Assembly: GCA_965221835.1 (NCBI GenBank) | Contig: OZ244916.1 | Span: forward strand, 992,001-1,056,000 | From: Persebacter sp965221835 | Lineage (GTDB): Bacteria > Pseudomonadota > Gammaproteobacteria > Tethybacterales > Persebacteraceae | DNA: 64,000 bases | Reading direction: 5' to 3' | Shown: positions 49,770 through 58,523 of the stretch, piece by piece | Layout of the letters: the number at the start of each line of letters is the position of its first letter | Position numbering within the stretch: the stretch's first letter is position 1 | Notes under the pieces: model-generated | The model's database searches: none | The model's input: the letters and a program-made list of their open reading frames with translations, nothing else | What the model was told of the DNA's origin: nothing | Translations under genes and position numbers: made by a program

Positions 49770-51598
49770 CCGTAAATCTCCCCGCCTTTTTTGCGGAATT
49801 CTATGGCTTTTTCAGCCATTGCGGTTTGGCGGGCGGTTTCGGGGGTGGCGTTTTGTTTGGCGGCGTAATCGCGGATTTCTTGTGTGATTTTCATGGAGCA
49901 GAATTTCGGTCCGCACATGGAACAAAAATGCGCGACTTTTGCGGATTCTTGTGGCAATGTCGCATCGTGATAGGCGCGCGCGGTGTCGGGATCCAAACTT
50001 AAATTGAATTGATCTTCCCAGCGAAACTCAAAACGCGCGCGGCTTAATGCGTCGTCGCGTTCTTGCGCACCGGGATGCCCTTTTGCAATGTCGGCGGCGT
50101 GTGCGGCGATTTTGTAAGTGATAATTCCGTCTTTCACATCGTCTTTGTCGGGCAATCCTAAATGTTCTTTCGGCGTTACATAACACAACATTGCGGTGCC
50201 GAGTCGTCCGATTTCCGCCGCCCCGATGGCGGAAGTAATGTGGTCGTAGCCGGGGGCGATGTCGGTCGTCAGCGGTCCGAGCGTATAAAACGGTGCTTCA
50301 TAACATTCGCGCAGTTGCTTTTCCATATTTTCGCGGATGAGATGCATCGGCACATGTCCCGGGCCTTCAATCATCGTTTGCACATCGTGTTGCCATGCGA
50401 TTTTGGTGAGTTCGCCGAGCGTTTTTAGTTCGGCGAATTGCGCCTTGTCGTTAGCGTCCGCAATCGCCCCCGGACGCAATCCATCGCCGAGCGAAAACGA
50501 AACATCGTAGGCGCGCATAATCTCGCAAATTTCGGCGAAGTTATCAAACAAAAAACTTTCGCGGTGATGGGCGAGGCACCATTTCGCCATAATCGCGCCG
50601 CCGCGCGAGACGATTCCGGTCATTCGTTCGGCGGTGAGCGGCACGAAAGCGAGGCGCACACCCGCGTGAATGGTGAAATAATCAACGCCTTGTTCCGCCT
50701 GTTCAATTAGCGTATCGCGATAAACTTCCCATGTCAGATCTTCGGCTTTGCCGCCGACTTTTTCCAACGCCTGATAAATCGGCACTGCTCCGACCGGTGC
50801 GGGCGAGTTGCGGACAATCCATTCGCGCGTTTCGTGAATATGTTTGCCGGTGGACAAATCCATAATCGTATCCGCCCCCCAGCGAATCGCCCAGGTCATT
50901 TTTTCAATCTCTTCGCCGATGCCGCTTGATACCGCCGAATTGCCGATATTGGCGTTTATTTTAACGAGAAAGTTGCGCCCGATAATCATCGGTTCAATTT
51001 CGGGATGATTGATATTCGCCGGAATAATCGCGCGTCCGCGGGCGACTTCGGTGCGGACGAATTCGGGCGTGATTTGTCCTGCATTTTTGGCGGATGATTC
51101 GGCGAGACGTTTATTTTCGCGCAATGCGACAAACTCCATTTCGGGCGTGATAACTCCTTTGCGGGCGTAATACATCTGAGTCGGACGCGCGCCTTGTTTT
51201 GCGCGGCGGGGGGCGGGCGGAGACGGAAAACGCAACGGCGCGAGTGCGGAATCATCGGCGCGGCGGCGTCCGAATTCGGAAGACGGACCGGCGAGTGTTT
51301 CGGTATCGCCGCGTTCTTCAATCCAGCGGCGGCGAATCGGCGGCAATCCGCTGCGAATGTCAATGACGGCATCCGGGTCGGTATACGGACCGGAAGTATC
51401 ATAGACAAAAACGGGCGGGTTGATTCGCGCACCGTCGTCGGACACGGTCGGCGACAGCGAAATTTCGCGAAACGGCGCGCGAATGTCGGGGCGGCTGCCG
51501 CAAACATATACTTTGCGCGAATTCGGAAACGGGCGCAACGCCATAGAATCGGCGCGCGCTTCGGCGCCGGCAAAAGAACGGGCGGTGGATTTTGACAT
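49766..51598 (-). CDS. thiC: phosphomethylpyrimidine synthase
   Basis: A radical-SAM enzyme that rearranges aminoimidazole ribotide to the pyrimidine of thiamine. 610 residues. The C-terminal cluster motif CSMCGPKFC binds the 4Fe-4S centre; MIIGRNFLVKINANIGNSAV, WGADTIMDLSTGKHIHETREWI, DYFTIHAGV and MIEGPGHVPMH are typical. A strong ribosome-binding site (aggagg) lies before the ATG. Other thi genes are absent from the window and no TPP riboswitch is seen upstream, so control is unclear. Confidence 0.97.
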   Translation of the reverse strand: MSKSTARSFAGAEARADSMALRPFPNSRKVYVCGSRPDIRAPFREISLSPTVSDDGARINPPVFVYDTSGPYTDPDAVIDIRSGLPPIRRRWIEERGDTETLAGPSSEFGRRRADDSALAPLRFPSPPAPRRAKQGARPTQMYYARKGVITPEMEFVALRENKRLAESSAKNAGQITPEFVRTEVARGRAIIPANINHPEIEPMIIGRNFLVKINANIGNSAVSSGIGEEIEKMTWAIRWGADTIMDLSTGKHIHETREWIVRNSPAPVGAVPIYQALEKVGGKAEDLTWEVYRDTLIEQAEQGVDYFTIHAGVRLAFVPLTAERMTGIVSRGGAIMAKWCLAHHRESFLFDNFAEICEIMRAYDVSFSLGDGLRPGAIADANDKAQFAELKTLGELTKIAWQHDVQTMIEGPGHVPMHLIRENMEKQLRECYEAPFYTLGPLTTDIAPGYDHITSAIGAAEIGRLGTAMLCYVTPKEHLGLPDKDDVKDGIITYKIAAHAADIAKGHPGAQERDDALSRARFEFRWEDQFNLSLDPDTARAYHDATLPQESAKVAHFCSMCGPKFCSMKITQEIRDYAAKQNATPETARQTAMAEKAIEFRKKGGEIYG

Positions 51599-51630
51599 GA
51601 TTGCCTCCTGTAAAAAAAAAGATATCGCCC

Positions 51631-51636
51631 ATTATA
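51631..51636 (-). promoter_or_regulatory. -10 box of thiC
   Basis: TATAAT about 33 bases before the thiC ATG, with the Shine-Dalgarno aggagg in the short leader. The leader is too short and lacks the conserved CTGAGA element for a TPP riboswitch downstream of this start. Confidence 0.45.
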
Positions 51637-51754
51637 AAACAAATCCGGCAAATACGGCGGCGGCGAATGCCGAAAGCAAAACCCGTTCCGGCGAAAATGG
51701 AAATTTATCCCTTCTCGCAAACGCAAAAACGGGATGTTTTATCTTCGCGGTTTT

Positions 51755-53752
51755 TTACGAAACTAAACCGTAATGTTTCAGCAACGGAGTCGCATCGGGG
51801 GCGCGACCGCGGGCGGCAACAAAGGATTCCATCGCCGGACGGGCGCCGCCTGCTGCCAAAAATTCGCGGCGGAACTTCATTCCCAAATCCGGATTCAAAA
51901 TGTCGCCGCTTTCTTCAAACATCGCGAACATATCCGCCGACAAACTTTCCGCCCACAAATAACTGTAATAGCCCGCCGCATAACCGCCGGCAAAAATATG
52001 CGAAAAACCGCACGGAAAACGGTCCCATTCCGGCGCGTTCAAAAGCGCGGTCTCATTCCGCACCTCGCGCAAAACTTCCATAAACGGACGCGGTGCGTTT
52101 GAGTGCAAAGTTAAATCAAACAGCGAAAACTCAATCTGCCGCATAAGAAAAACTCCGGCATGAAAACGCCGCGCCGCATGCGCGCGGTCAAACAATTCGC
52201 GCGGCATCGGTGCGCCGGTTTCAATGTGCGCGGTCATCGGTTGCAAAACGCGCCAATCCCAAATAAAGTTTTCCATAAACTGACTCGGCAACTCCACCGC
52301 ATCCCATTCCACGCCGTTCATTCCCGATGCACCGTATTCTTCCGCCTCGGTCAATAAATGATGCAACGCGTGTCCGAATTCGTGAAATAAAGTTTTTGCC
52401 TCTTCCCAATTTAACAACGCCGGTGCGCCGTTTGCGGGCGGCGTAAAATTGCACACAATGTGCGCCGCGGGATTTTGCAAAACGCCGTTTCGCCGACAAC
52501 GCGAAAGCGCATCCGCCATCCACGCCCCGCCGCGTTTAGTTTTGCGCGCGAATAAATCCAAATACAAACCGCCGATGCGCGCGCCGTCTTTTCCGAGAAG
52601 CGAAAAATAGCGCGTTTCTTCCAGCCATCGCGGTGCGTCCGCCGATTGCAATTTTGCGCCGAACAATTGCGCGGCGCAAGCGAGAAATCCGTCCAGCACT
52701 TTCGCGGTCTGCAAATACGGGCGCAACTCGGCGGCGGAAAAATTGAATTTTTTGCGCCGCAAACGGTCGGCGGCAAACGACATATCCCACGGTTGCAAAT
52801 CTTCAATTTGCAATTCGTCAGCGGCAAATGCGCGCAACTCGTCCAACTCCCGGCGGGCGTGCGGCATCGCATGCGCTGCCAAATCGCGCAAGAAATCCGC
52901 GACCGCGGCGGGCGATTTCGCCATTCGCGTTTGCAATGCGAGTTCGGCGTAATCGGAAAATCCCAGCAACCGCGCCTGTTCTCCGCGCAACCGAACGATT
53001 TCGTCCGCAACCGGCGTATTGTCGCGTTCCGCCGGACCGAATTCGCATGCGCGCGTGTGATACATTCGGTACATTTTTTGTCGCAACTCGCGGGCGGGCG
53101 AATATTGCATAAAAGCCGAATAGGACGGCGGCGACAAAGTGAAACGAAAACCGTCTTTTTGTCGCGCACCGTTTTTAATGTCGGCGGGCATATCGCCGAG
53201 GTCATCCGCCGCCGCATCTATCGCGCCGTCGTTTGTCGCATCCAAAAGATTTTCTTCAAACTTCGCCGAAAGGGCGGAAAGCCGTTCGCTGTTTTCGCGG
53301 AAAGTTTTCTTTTGCGAATCGGGCAACGCCGCGCCCGACAATACAAAATCGCGCACCGCGTTCGCGATAATCCGCCGCCGTTCAGCGGAAAGTCCAGCGG
53401 CGTTTTTTGCGAGTTTTTGCAAATTCTGGTACAACTCTTCGTGTTGTCCGAGACGGGCGAACGCCGCTGCTACTTTCGGCAAGTTGCGGCGGTGCGCTTC
53501 GCGCCACGGCGGCGTACTCATCACCGAATGCATCAATTCAATTTGACTCCACACTCGCGCCGCGGATTCTTCTGCCGCTTCCAGCGGCGCCCACATTGTT
53601 TCCCATTCGGGGCGGGCGCGGGCGGCATTATCGGCGGCGGCATTCAGCGAGGCAAGTACCGCATCCACCGCCGCATCCGCCTCTTCGGGGCGAATTTCCG
53701 AAAAGCGCGGCATCTCTTCAAAATGTAAAATCGCGTTGTCGTCCGTATTCAT
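51755..53752 (-). CDS. prlC: oligopeptidase A (M3 metallopeptidase)
   Basis: A 665-residue cytoplasmic zinc peptidase that degrades short peptides and cleaved signal peptides. The M3 active site is LFHEFGHALHHLLTEAEEYGASG, with HEFGH and the downstream glutamate; GVEWDAVELPSQFMENF is the second conserved block and GGYAAGYYSYLWAES the substrate-side motif. The ATG (NTDDNAILHFEEMPRFSEI) matches the PrlC start; a TTG 8 codons earlier is in frame but overlaps the ribosome-binding region. Divergent from tRNA-Arg. Confidence 0.95.
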   Translation of the reverse strand: MNTDDNAILHFEEMPRFSEIRPEEADAAVDAVLASLNAAADNAARARPEWETMWAPLEAAEESAARVWSQIELMHSVMSTPPWREAHRRNLPKVAAAFARLGQHEELYQNLQKLAKNAAGLSAERRRIIANAVRDFVLSGAALPDSQKKTFRENSERLSALSAKFEENLLDATNDGAIDAAADDLGDMPADIKNGARQKDGFRFTLSPPSYSAFMQYSPARELRQKMYRMYHTRACEFGPAERDNTPVADEIVRLRGEQARLLGFSDYAELALQTRMAKSPAAVADFLRDLAAHAMPHARRELDELRAFAADELQIEDLQPWDMSFAADRLRRKKFNFSAAELRPYLQTAKVLDGFLACAAQLFGAKLQSADAPRWLEETRYFSLLGKDGARIGGLYLDLFARKTKRGGAWMADALSRCRRNGVLQNPAAHIVCNFTPPANGAPALLNWEEAKTLFHEFGHALHHLLTEAEEYGASGMNGVEWDAVELPSQFMENFIWDWRVLQPMTAHIETGAPMPRELFDRAHAARRFHAGVFLMRQIEFSLFDLTLHSNAPRPFMEVLREVRNETALLNAPEWDRFPCGFSHIFAGGYAAGYYSYLWAESLSADMFAMFEESGDILNPDLGMKFRREFLAAGGARPAMESFVAARGRAPDATPLLKHYGLVS

Positions 53753-53754
53753 AT

Positions 53755-53760
53755 TATAAT
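53755..53760 (+). promoter_or_regulatory. -10 box upstream of tRNA-Arg
   Basis: TATAAT 22 bases before the tRNA 5' end on the same strand; a short 5' leader for RNase P to remove would result. On the other strand the same bases abut the prlC start. Confidence 0.4.
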
Positions 53761-53782
53761 TCCTTTTTTCTTTCAATTTTTT

Positions 53783-53855
53783 GCGCCCTTAGCTCAGCGG
53801 ATAGAGCGTTGGCCTCCGAAGCCAAAGGTCAGAGGTTCAAATCCTCTAGGGCGCG
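53783..53855 (+). tRNA. tRNA-Arg (anticodon CCG, reads CGG)
   Basis: A 73-base cloverleaf: acceptor GCGCCCT paired with AGGGCGC, D-arm TTAGCTCAGCGGATAGAG, anticodon stem TTGGC/GCCAA with loop CTCCGAA (anticodon CCG), T-arm AGAGG-TTCAAAT-CCTCT. The discriminator base is G and the terminal CCA is not encoded, so the Cca enzyme in this window is needed. Confidence 0.97.
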
Positions 53856-53858
53856 CGT

Positions 53859-54461
53859 TTAATATAATGCGTTTCCCCATTCTCCTTCAAAAACGCGATC
53901 TTCGGGCGCGGTGCGCGAACGGTCGGCGGCTTCGCGTTCGCGCATATTTTCGTCCAGCCGTTCCGCGCCCGCCTGTTCGCCGATAGCGATCATCGCCAGA
54001 CATTCGCAAGAATCCGGCACCGAAAACGCCGCCCGCGCCGCATCCGCATCAAATCCCGCCATCTGATGACAACGCAATCCGCGATGTTCCGCCTCCAAAA
54101 CCAAACTGAATGCCGCCGCCCCGGCGTCGTAACTCGCATGCCGATTTGCTTCGCCGTTGTGTGCGAATATTTTTTCGGCGCACACCAAAACCAGCAACGG
54201 CGCGCGTTTCGCCCATTGCCGATTGCCTTCGGCGAGACATTCCAGCGCGCGCGCAAACGCCGCCGGATTGGTATATCGGTCAAAAAAAATAAACCGCCAC
54301 GGCTCCGCCCCGAAACAAGACGGCGCCCAGCGGGCGGCTTCGGCGATTGCGATTCGCGCCTCTTTATCAACTTGCCGGCTTTCGTCAAAAGCGCGCGGAC
54401 TCCAGCGACTCGCCAGCAAAGGATGAATCGGCGCACGGGTTTGCGCGGGTTTGTGTTGCAT
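53859..54461 (-). CDS. nitroreductase-family FMN protein
   Basis: A 200-residue flavin oxidoreductase of the nitroreductase fold: LLASRWSPRAFDE (FMN phosphate-binding), AARWAPSCFGAEPWRF, VLEAEHRGLRCHQMAGFD and AMIAIGEQA. Members reduce nitro groups, quinones or act as flavin-dependent dehydrogenases; the natural substrate is not deducible. The stop lies 3 bases from the tRNA-Arg 3' end, convergent. Confidence 0.88.
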   Translation of the reverse strand: MQHKPAQTRAPIHPLLASRWSPRAFDESRQVDKEARIAIAEAARWAPSCFGAEPWRFIFFDRYTNPAAFARALECLAEGNRQWAKRAPLLVLVCAEKIFAHNGEANRHASYDAGAAAFSLVLEAEHRGLRCHQMAGFDADAARAAFSVPDSCECLAMIAIGEQAGAERLDENMREREAADRSRTAPEDRVFEGEWGNALY

Positions 54462-54559
54462 ATATTTTCTCCGATAAAATGCCGATTGTACGCCTTTGCG
54501 CGATATTTTCCAAACTTCGCCGGAATGCGATATTTCGGGCGGATATGATAAAATTATTT

Positions 54560-54766
54560 TTGTCTAGTAGAAATTCTGTCCCCCTGTTGCCGGGGGTGTT
54601 GCCCGATATAAAACCTTCGGGAAAAAGGCGACGGTATCTTACGCAGAGTAACTACTAGACAACGCCCGGCGTTGTCGGGCATCGTGCGGGCGATTTCCCG
54701 TTTTATGCCCGAAAGGAAACGCTCTGAAATCTCCGCTTTCTGTTATATTTCCCGCCCGTTTTTTTT
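54560..54766 (+). ncRNA. candidate structured RNA with an 11-base-pair closing helix
   Basis: TTGTCTAGTAG (54560-54570) pairs perfectly with CTACTAGACAA (54652-54662), enclosing a domain with CCCCC/GGGGG (54580-54584 with 54592-54596) and GTTGCC/GGCGAC (54598-54603 with 54627-54632). Right after it, GCCCG/CGGGC (54664-54668 with 54676-54680) and CGGGCAT/ATGCCCG (54676-54682 with 54705-54711) are mutually exclusive, and the region ends in a run of eight T. The layout is like a riboswitch or regulatory RNA. It does not match RNase P, tmRNA, 4.5S RNA or the SAM riboswitches known to me. The strand is inferred from the T-run. Confidence 0.4.
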
Positions 54767-54821
54767 GCGGAATCACTTCGTCAATTTCGGATTATGATTT
54801 CGCCGTCTTTCGCGTTTACTA

Positions 54822-54914
54822 TTAATTGTTGTCGGCGGATATTTTTTCGGCAGATATTTTTTCGGCGTTTTCGTAATCGCCGTATATTTTGGCTGCCCGA
54901 TTTGCTTTGACAAC
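54822..54914 (-). pseudogene. possible C-terminal remnant of a lost gene
   Basis: One minus-strand frame reads VVKANRAAKIYGDYEN followed by AEKISAEKISADNN and a stop, with no start codon and a stop directly upstream. The peptide looks protein-like and the GDY(E/Q) motif recalls the tail of the family 2 glycosyltransferase (GDYQKYAEIEGE), but the similarity is too short to be sure. Confidence 0.25.
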
Positions 54915-54927
54915 TTATTCGGAATGT

Positions 54928-54966
54928 AAAAAAAACGGCAGGGATTCGGTTTCCCCGCCGTTTTTT
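54928..54966 (+). terminator. rho-independent terminator (probably bidirectional)
   Basis: AACGGC-A-GGGA, loop TTCGGTT, TCCC-C-GCCGTT followed by T6; the 5' side is a run of A, so it can also act on the minus strand. It separates the structured-RNA region from metK. Confidence 0.88.
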
Positions 54967-55056
54967 CTCACCTTCGTTTATTGCGGGGCGAGAAATAAAA
55001 ATGCATTATTCGGACGGCGGAAGGGGAAATTTTTTGCGCGAACATTTTGCTTAAAA

Positions 55057-55105
55057 TGATATAATTGCGGGGCGGATATGCCGCATTTTCGCGTCCCGTC
55101 CGCCC
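55057..55105 (+). promoter_or_regulatory. metK promoter and leader hairpin
   Basis: An extended -10 box TGATATAAT (55057-55065) is followed at once by GGGCGGA (55070-55076) pairing with TCCGCCC (55099-55105) in the predicted 5' leader. The hairpin ends 42 bases before the start codon. It does not match a named SAM riboswitch; it could be an mRNA-stabilising element. Confidence 0.4.
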
Positions 55106-55147
55106 GAAATATTGCCAATCATAAAAGAAAACAAAAAGGAAAACGCC

Positions 55148-56296
55148 GTGGGAGAATATATTTTTACTTCCGAATCCGTCTCCGAAGGACATCCGGACAA
55201 AATCGCCGACCAAATTTCGGATGCGTTGGTGGATATGGCGGTGCAACGACACGCCGCCGCCGCCCGCACCGCTTGCGAGACGCTCGTAAAAGACAATCGC
55301 ATCGTTCTGGCGGGCGAAATGCGTGCCGATATTTCGCCCGCCGAAGCGGAAAACGCCGCCCGTCAAATCGTTCGCGACATCGGCTACAAACCCGAACACG
55401 ATTTTGACGGCGATAACTGCGAAATCATAAACTATATCGGGCAACAATCCGCCGACATTGCGGCGGGCGTGGACGAAAACGACAAACCGCTCGGTGCCGG
55501 CGACCAGGGATTGATGTTCGGCTACGCATGTCGTGAAACCGAATCGCTGATGCCGCTGGCGATTGATTTGTCGCACCGCCTCGTCCGCCGACACGCCGAA
55601 TTGCGCAAAAGCGGCGCAATTCCTTGGCTGCGACCAGATGCCAAATCGCAAGTCAGCATTTTATATCGCAACGAAAAACCGGCGAATGTCAAAACGGTCG
55701 TTTTTTCCACACAACACGACCCGGAAATAAACGGCAAAACCGCAGCACATAACGACCCGCGAATCCGCGAAGCAGTGGTGGAAGAAATCATAAAACCCGT
55801 TGCCGGAAAATGGCTCGCCCCCGATTGCGCATTTCATATTAATCCGACCGGCATTTTTGTATCGGGCGGTCCGGTCGCCGATTGCGGACTCACCGGACGA
55901 AAAATTATCGTGGATACTTACGGCGGTGCAGCACCGCACGGCGGCGGTGCATTTTCGGGCAAGGATCCGACCAAAGTGGATCGTTCGGCGGCGTACGCGT
56001 TACGCCGAATCGCCAAAAGCGTTGTTGCCGCCGGATTCGCCGACCGCTGCCTGATTCAAGCCGCCTACGCCATCGGACTTTCCGAACCGGTCAGCATTCG
56101 GATACAAACGCACGGCGGCGACGACAACGCAATCGCAAAAATCGTACGCGGCGAGTTTGATTTGACACCGGCGGGCATTATCCGCGAACTGGATTTGTGG
56201 CAACCGGTATATCGCCCGACCGCCGCCTACGGACATTTCGGCAGAACGCCGGAAAATGGATTGTTTACTTGGGAATCGGTAAAACCGTTGCGCTAA
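55148..56296 (+). CDS. metK: S-adenosylmethionine synthetase
   Basis: Makes SAM from methionine and ATP. 382 residues: GEYIFTSESVSEGHPDKIADQISDA (ATP-binding), GAGDQGLMFGYA, GGAAPHGGGAFSGKDPTKVDRSAAY (P-loop-like hexapeptide). GTG is chosen as the start because it gives the usual length and follows an aaagga ribosome-binding site by 8 bases; a TTG 12 codons earlier is open but adds a Lys/Glu-rich lead not seen in the family. Convergent with the ribosomal block. Confidence 0.96.
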   Translation: MGEYIFTSESVSEGHPDKIADQISDALVDMAVQRHAAAARTACETLVKDNRIVLAGEMRADISPAEAENAARQIVRDIGYKPEHDFDGDNCEIINYIGQQSADIAAGVDENDKPLGAGDQGLMFGYACRETESLMPLAIDLSHRLVRRHAELRKSGAIPWLRPDAKSQVSILYRNEKPANVKTVVFSTQHDPEINGKTAAHNDPRIREAVVEEIIKPVAGKWLAPDCAFHINPTGIFVSGGPVADCGLTGRKIIVDTYGGAAPHGGGAFSGKDPTKVDRSAAYALRRIAKSVVAAGFADRCLIQAAYAIGLSEPVSIRIQTHGGDDNAIAKIVRGEFDLTPAGIIRELDLWQPVYRPTAAYGHFGRTPENGLFTWESVKPLR

Positions 56297-56369
56297 AAAT
56301 ACCGCAACCGCCGCGCGTTGCCGCCGTTAAAAAATTGTTGTTCGCCCGTATTGTGCGCGGTGCGGAATT

Positions 56370-56397
56370 GCATCAATCGCGGTATTGCGATTGATGC
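56370..56397. terminator. perfect 11-base-pair hairpin between convergent metK and rpmJ
   Basis: GCATCAATCGC, a 6-base loop, and GCGATTGATGC. It lies between two stop codons that face each other. There is no T-run on either side, so it is either a terminator of an unusual kind or an RNA 3'-end stabiliser for both transcripts. Confidence 0.45.
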
Positions 56398-56417
56398 CTG
56401 TACAAAAAAGGGAGATT

Positions 56418-56531
56418 TTATCCTTGCCGCTGTTTGTGGCGAATGTCGCGGCAGATCACCCACACCCGCCCGTTGCGGCGGATAACGCGGCAGTTGCGGC
56501 AGATGCGTTTTACGGAAGAACGGACTTTCAT
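56418..56531 (-). CDS. rpmJ: 50S ribosomal protein L36
   Basis: A 37-residue protein, MKVRSSVKRICRNCRVI then RRNGRVWVICRDIRHKQRQG. It has the Cys-x2-Cys...Cys...His zinc set of the classical L36 form. Strong ribosome-binding site (aaggagc). Last gene of the spc-type transcript, 10 bases after infA. Confidence 0.95.
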   Translation of the reverse strand: MKVRSSVKRICRNCRVIRRNGRVWVICRDIRHKQRQG

Positions 56532-56541
56532 TTTATGCTCC

Positions 56542-56763
56542 TTATTTTTCGCGGTAGATAATTCGCCCTTTGCTGATGTCGTATTGACTCAGTTCCACGC
56601 GCACCCGGTCGCCGGGCAGCACGCGAATATGACGCAAACGCATTTTACCCGATGCGCGCGCCAAAATCAAATGTCCCGTCTCCAACTTCACCCGAAACAT
56701 CGCATTTGGAAGCAAATCCACGACATCGCCGACAACTTCTATTTTATCGTCGTCCGTCGCCAT
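56542..56763 (-). CDS. infA: translation initiation factor IF-1
   Basis: A 73-residue OB-fold protein: KIEVVGDVVDLLPNAMFRVKLETGHLILARASGKMR and RVLPGDRVRVELSQYDISKGRI are standard. The ATG overlaps the secY stop by one base (TAATG). infA in the spc operon between secY and rpmJ is the arrangement common in Gram-positives and plastids; in E. coli it is elsewhere. Confidence 0.96.
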   Translation of the reverse strand: MATDDDKIEVVGDVVDLLPNAMFRVKLETGHLILARASGKMRLRHIRVLPGDRVRVELSQYDISKGRIIYREK

Positions 56764-58055
56764 TACAACCCGCGCCGCGCCGCGCCGGGAACGTTTTTCA
56801 ACAAACTCCCGTACTGGTGCGTCAACATATAGTGTTGCACCTGCTCCATAAAATCCATAGATACAACCACCATAATCAGCACCGAAGTGCCGCCGAAAAT
56901 CGCGGCAATGTCAAGATTGGAAAACAGCATTTCCGGCACCAGACAAACCGTCGTGATATAACACGCGCCGATAAAAGTCAGACGCGATACAATTTTTTCT
57001 AAATATGCCAAAGTTTGTTCGCCCGGACGAATGCCCGGAATAAATGCCCCGCTTTTGCGCAACATATCCGCGTTGTCGCGCGCGTTATAAACCAGCGAAA
57101 CGAAAAAGAACGCGAAAAAGAAGATTGTAGAACCCAGCGCGACAAAATATAGCGGCGTACCGCGCTGAATATACGCGCTCAAATCGCGCAACCACTCGGC
57201 ACCGCCCGCAGAACTGAACGCCAAAATCGTCGCCGGAAATGTGATAATCGCATAGGCGAAAATCGCCGGCATTACGCCGCCCATATTGACTTTTAACGGC
57301 AAATAAGACGCCTGCCCGCCGACCATCCGCCCGCCGACCTGCCGCTTTGCGTAGTTGATTAGTACGCGCCGTTGTCCGCGTTCCACAAACACCACCGCCG
57401 CCAACGCCGCCGCCACAAACAGCAACACAAAAATCACCGTAAACGGTCCGTATGTGCCGAGACGCACCTGCTCAAACAACTGCCCGCCCGCCACCGGCAA
57501 ACCCGAAACGATGCTGGCGAAAATCAGCAGCGAAATGCCGTTGCCGATTCCTCTTTCGGTGATTTGCTCGCCCAGCCACATCAAAAACAGCGAACCGCCC
57601 ATCATCCCAATCATCGCCGTTATTTGGAATGCCGGTCCCGGCGTGCTCACGACATCCAACGCCTCCAAGCCGACCGCAAAACCGTACGATTGAAACAACG
57701 CCAGCGGGACGGTAAATAAACGCGTATATTGATTGATTCGTTTGCGCCCCGATTCGCCTTCCTTGCGCATTTCTTCCAGCCACGGCAAGGAATAAGAACC
57801 AAGCATCATAATAATGGAAGCGGTAATATAGGGAAAAATTCCCAGCGCCATCACGCTTGCGCGCTCCAACGCGCCGCCGGAAAATAAATTTAACAATCCC
57901 AGAACGCCGCCGCCGCCGGCAATGGCGGACTGCAAACTTGCATAATCCACGCCCGCCACAGGCACATGCGAACCGATGCGAAATACCAGCAATGCGCCGA
58001 GCAAGAAAAACAATCGCGCGCGCAAATCGGCGAATTGACCGCCCCCCGCCGCCAT
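56763..58055 (-). CDS. secY: protein translocase subunit SecY
   Basis: The 430-residue channel subunit of the Sec translocon with ten membrane helices. Recognisable blocks are GIFPYITASIIMMLGSYSLPWLEEMRKEGESGRKRINQYTR, GQASYLPLKVNMGGVMPAIFA and RKSGAFIPGIRPGEQTLAYLEKIVSRLTFIGA. The start overlaps the rplO stop by one base and the end overlaps infA, so the three are tightly coupled. Confidence 0.97.
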   Translation of the reverse strand: MAAGGGQFADLRARLFFLLGALLVFRIGSHVPVAGVDYASLQSAIAGGGGVLGLLNLFSGGALERASVMALGIFPYITASIIMMLGSYSLPWLEEMRKEGESGRKRINQYTRLFTVPLALFQSYGFAVGLEALDVVSTPGPAFQITAMIGMMGGSLFLMWLGEQITERGIGNGISLLIFASIVSGLPVAGGQLFEQVRLGTYGPFTVIFVLLFVAAALAAVVFVERGQRRVLINYAKRQVGGRMVGGQASYLPLKVNMGGVMPAIFAYAIITFPATILAFSSAGGAEWLRDLSAYIQRGTPLYFVALGSTIFFFAFFFVSLVYNARDNADMLRKSGAFIPGIRPGEQTLAYLEKIVSRLTFIGACYITTVCLVPEMLFSNLDIAAIFGGTSVLIMVVVSMDFMEQVQHYMLTHQYGSLLKNVPGAARRGL

Positions 58056-58519
58056 TAAGAATTCATTACCTCGCCGCCCGCCGCGACAATCGCAGCGCGC
58101 GCCGGCGACGACAACGCAATACCCGCCGACACGCGCACCGCACGCGACAGCGCAATGCCGCCTGCCGACAAAAACAAGCGCACGCGTTTCGTATTTTTGG
58201 TGATGACGCCGCGCCGTTTTAATTCGGCAATGTTAATTTCGCTCAATTCCGCGTCATCTCGCTGCAGACGGGCGATATCGGAAATGCGCACGCGCGCCGT
58301 CATTCGCGCCAGCCGGGAATTAAATCCGCGTTTCGGAACGCGCCGGTGCAGCGGCATTTGTCCGCCTTCAAAAACGCCGTCTCGCCGTCCGCCGGCGCGC
58401 GCGCGTTGTCCTTTGTGTCCGCGTCCGCAGGTTTTTCCGAGTCCGCTGCCCATTCCGCGTCCTACGCGTTTGGATTTTTTTCGTTTGGTCGGCGGCGCCA
58501 AAGTATTAAGTCGTGTCAT
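58055..58519 (-). CDS. rplO: 50S ribosomal protein L15
   Basis: 154 residues: MTRLNTLAPPTKRKKSKRVGRGMGSGLGKTCGRGHKGQRARAGG is the glycine/arginine-rich L15 N terminus, and PLHRRVPKRGFNS is the usual next block. It follows rpsE by only 4 bases; the gene for L30 (rpmD), normally between them, is missing. Confidence 0.96.
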   Translation of the reverse strand: MTRLNTLAPPTKRKKSKRVGRGMGSGLGKTCGRGHKGQRARAGGRRDGVFEGGQMPLHRRVPKRGFNSRLARMTARVRISDIARLQRDDAELSEINIAELKRRGVITKNTKRVRLFLSAGGIALSRAVRVSAGIALSSPARAAIVAAGGEVMNS

Positions 58520-58523
58520 CGTT

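Noticed and set aside
51599..51755. TPP riboswitch expected before thiC
   Set aside because: I looked for the CTGAGA and ACCTGAT-type conserved elements on the minus strand and did not find them; the TATAAT box also leaves only a short leader.
53783..53855. tRNA-Arg as an integration site for an element
   Set aside because: The nitroreductase and oligopeptidase genes on either side are ordinary, and there is no integrase and no second copy of the tRNA 3' end in the window.
54560..54580. Resemblance to the Cas12a repeat core (AATTTCTACT on the minus strand)
   Set aside because: The GTAGA half of the hairpin is missing, the sequence occurs once in this form, and there are no spacers or cas genes. 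The match is a by-product of the 11-base inverted repeat.
54560..54966. tmRNA, 4.5S RNA or 6S RNA
   Set aside because: No tag-coding frame ending in Leu-Ala-Ala, no T-loop or acceptor sequence, none of the conserved SRP RNA blocks and no central-bubble duplex were seen.
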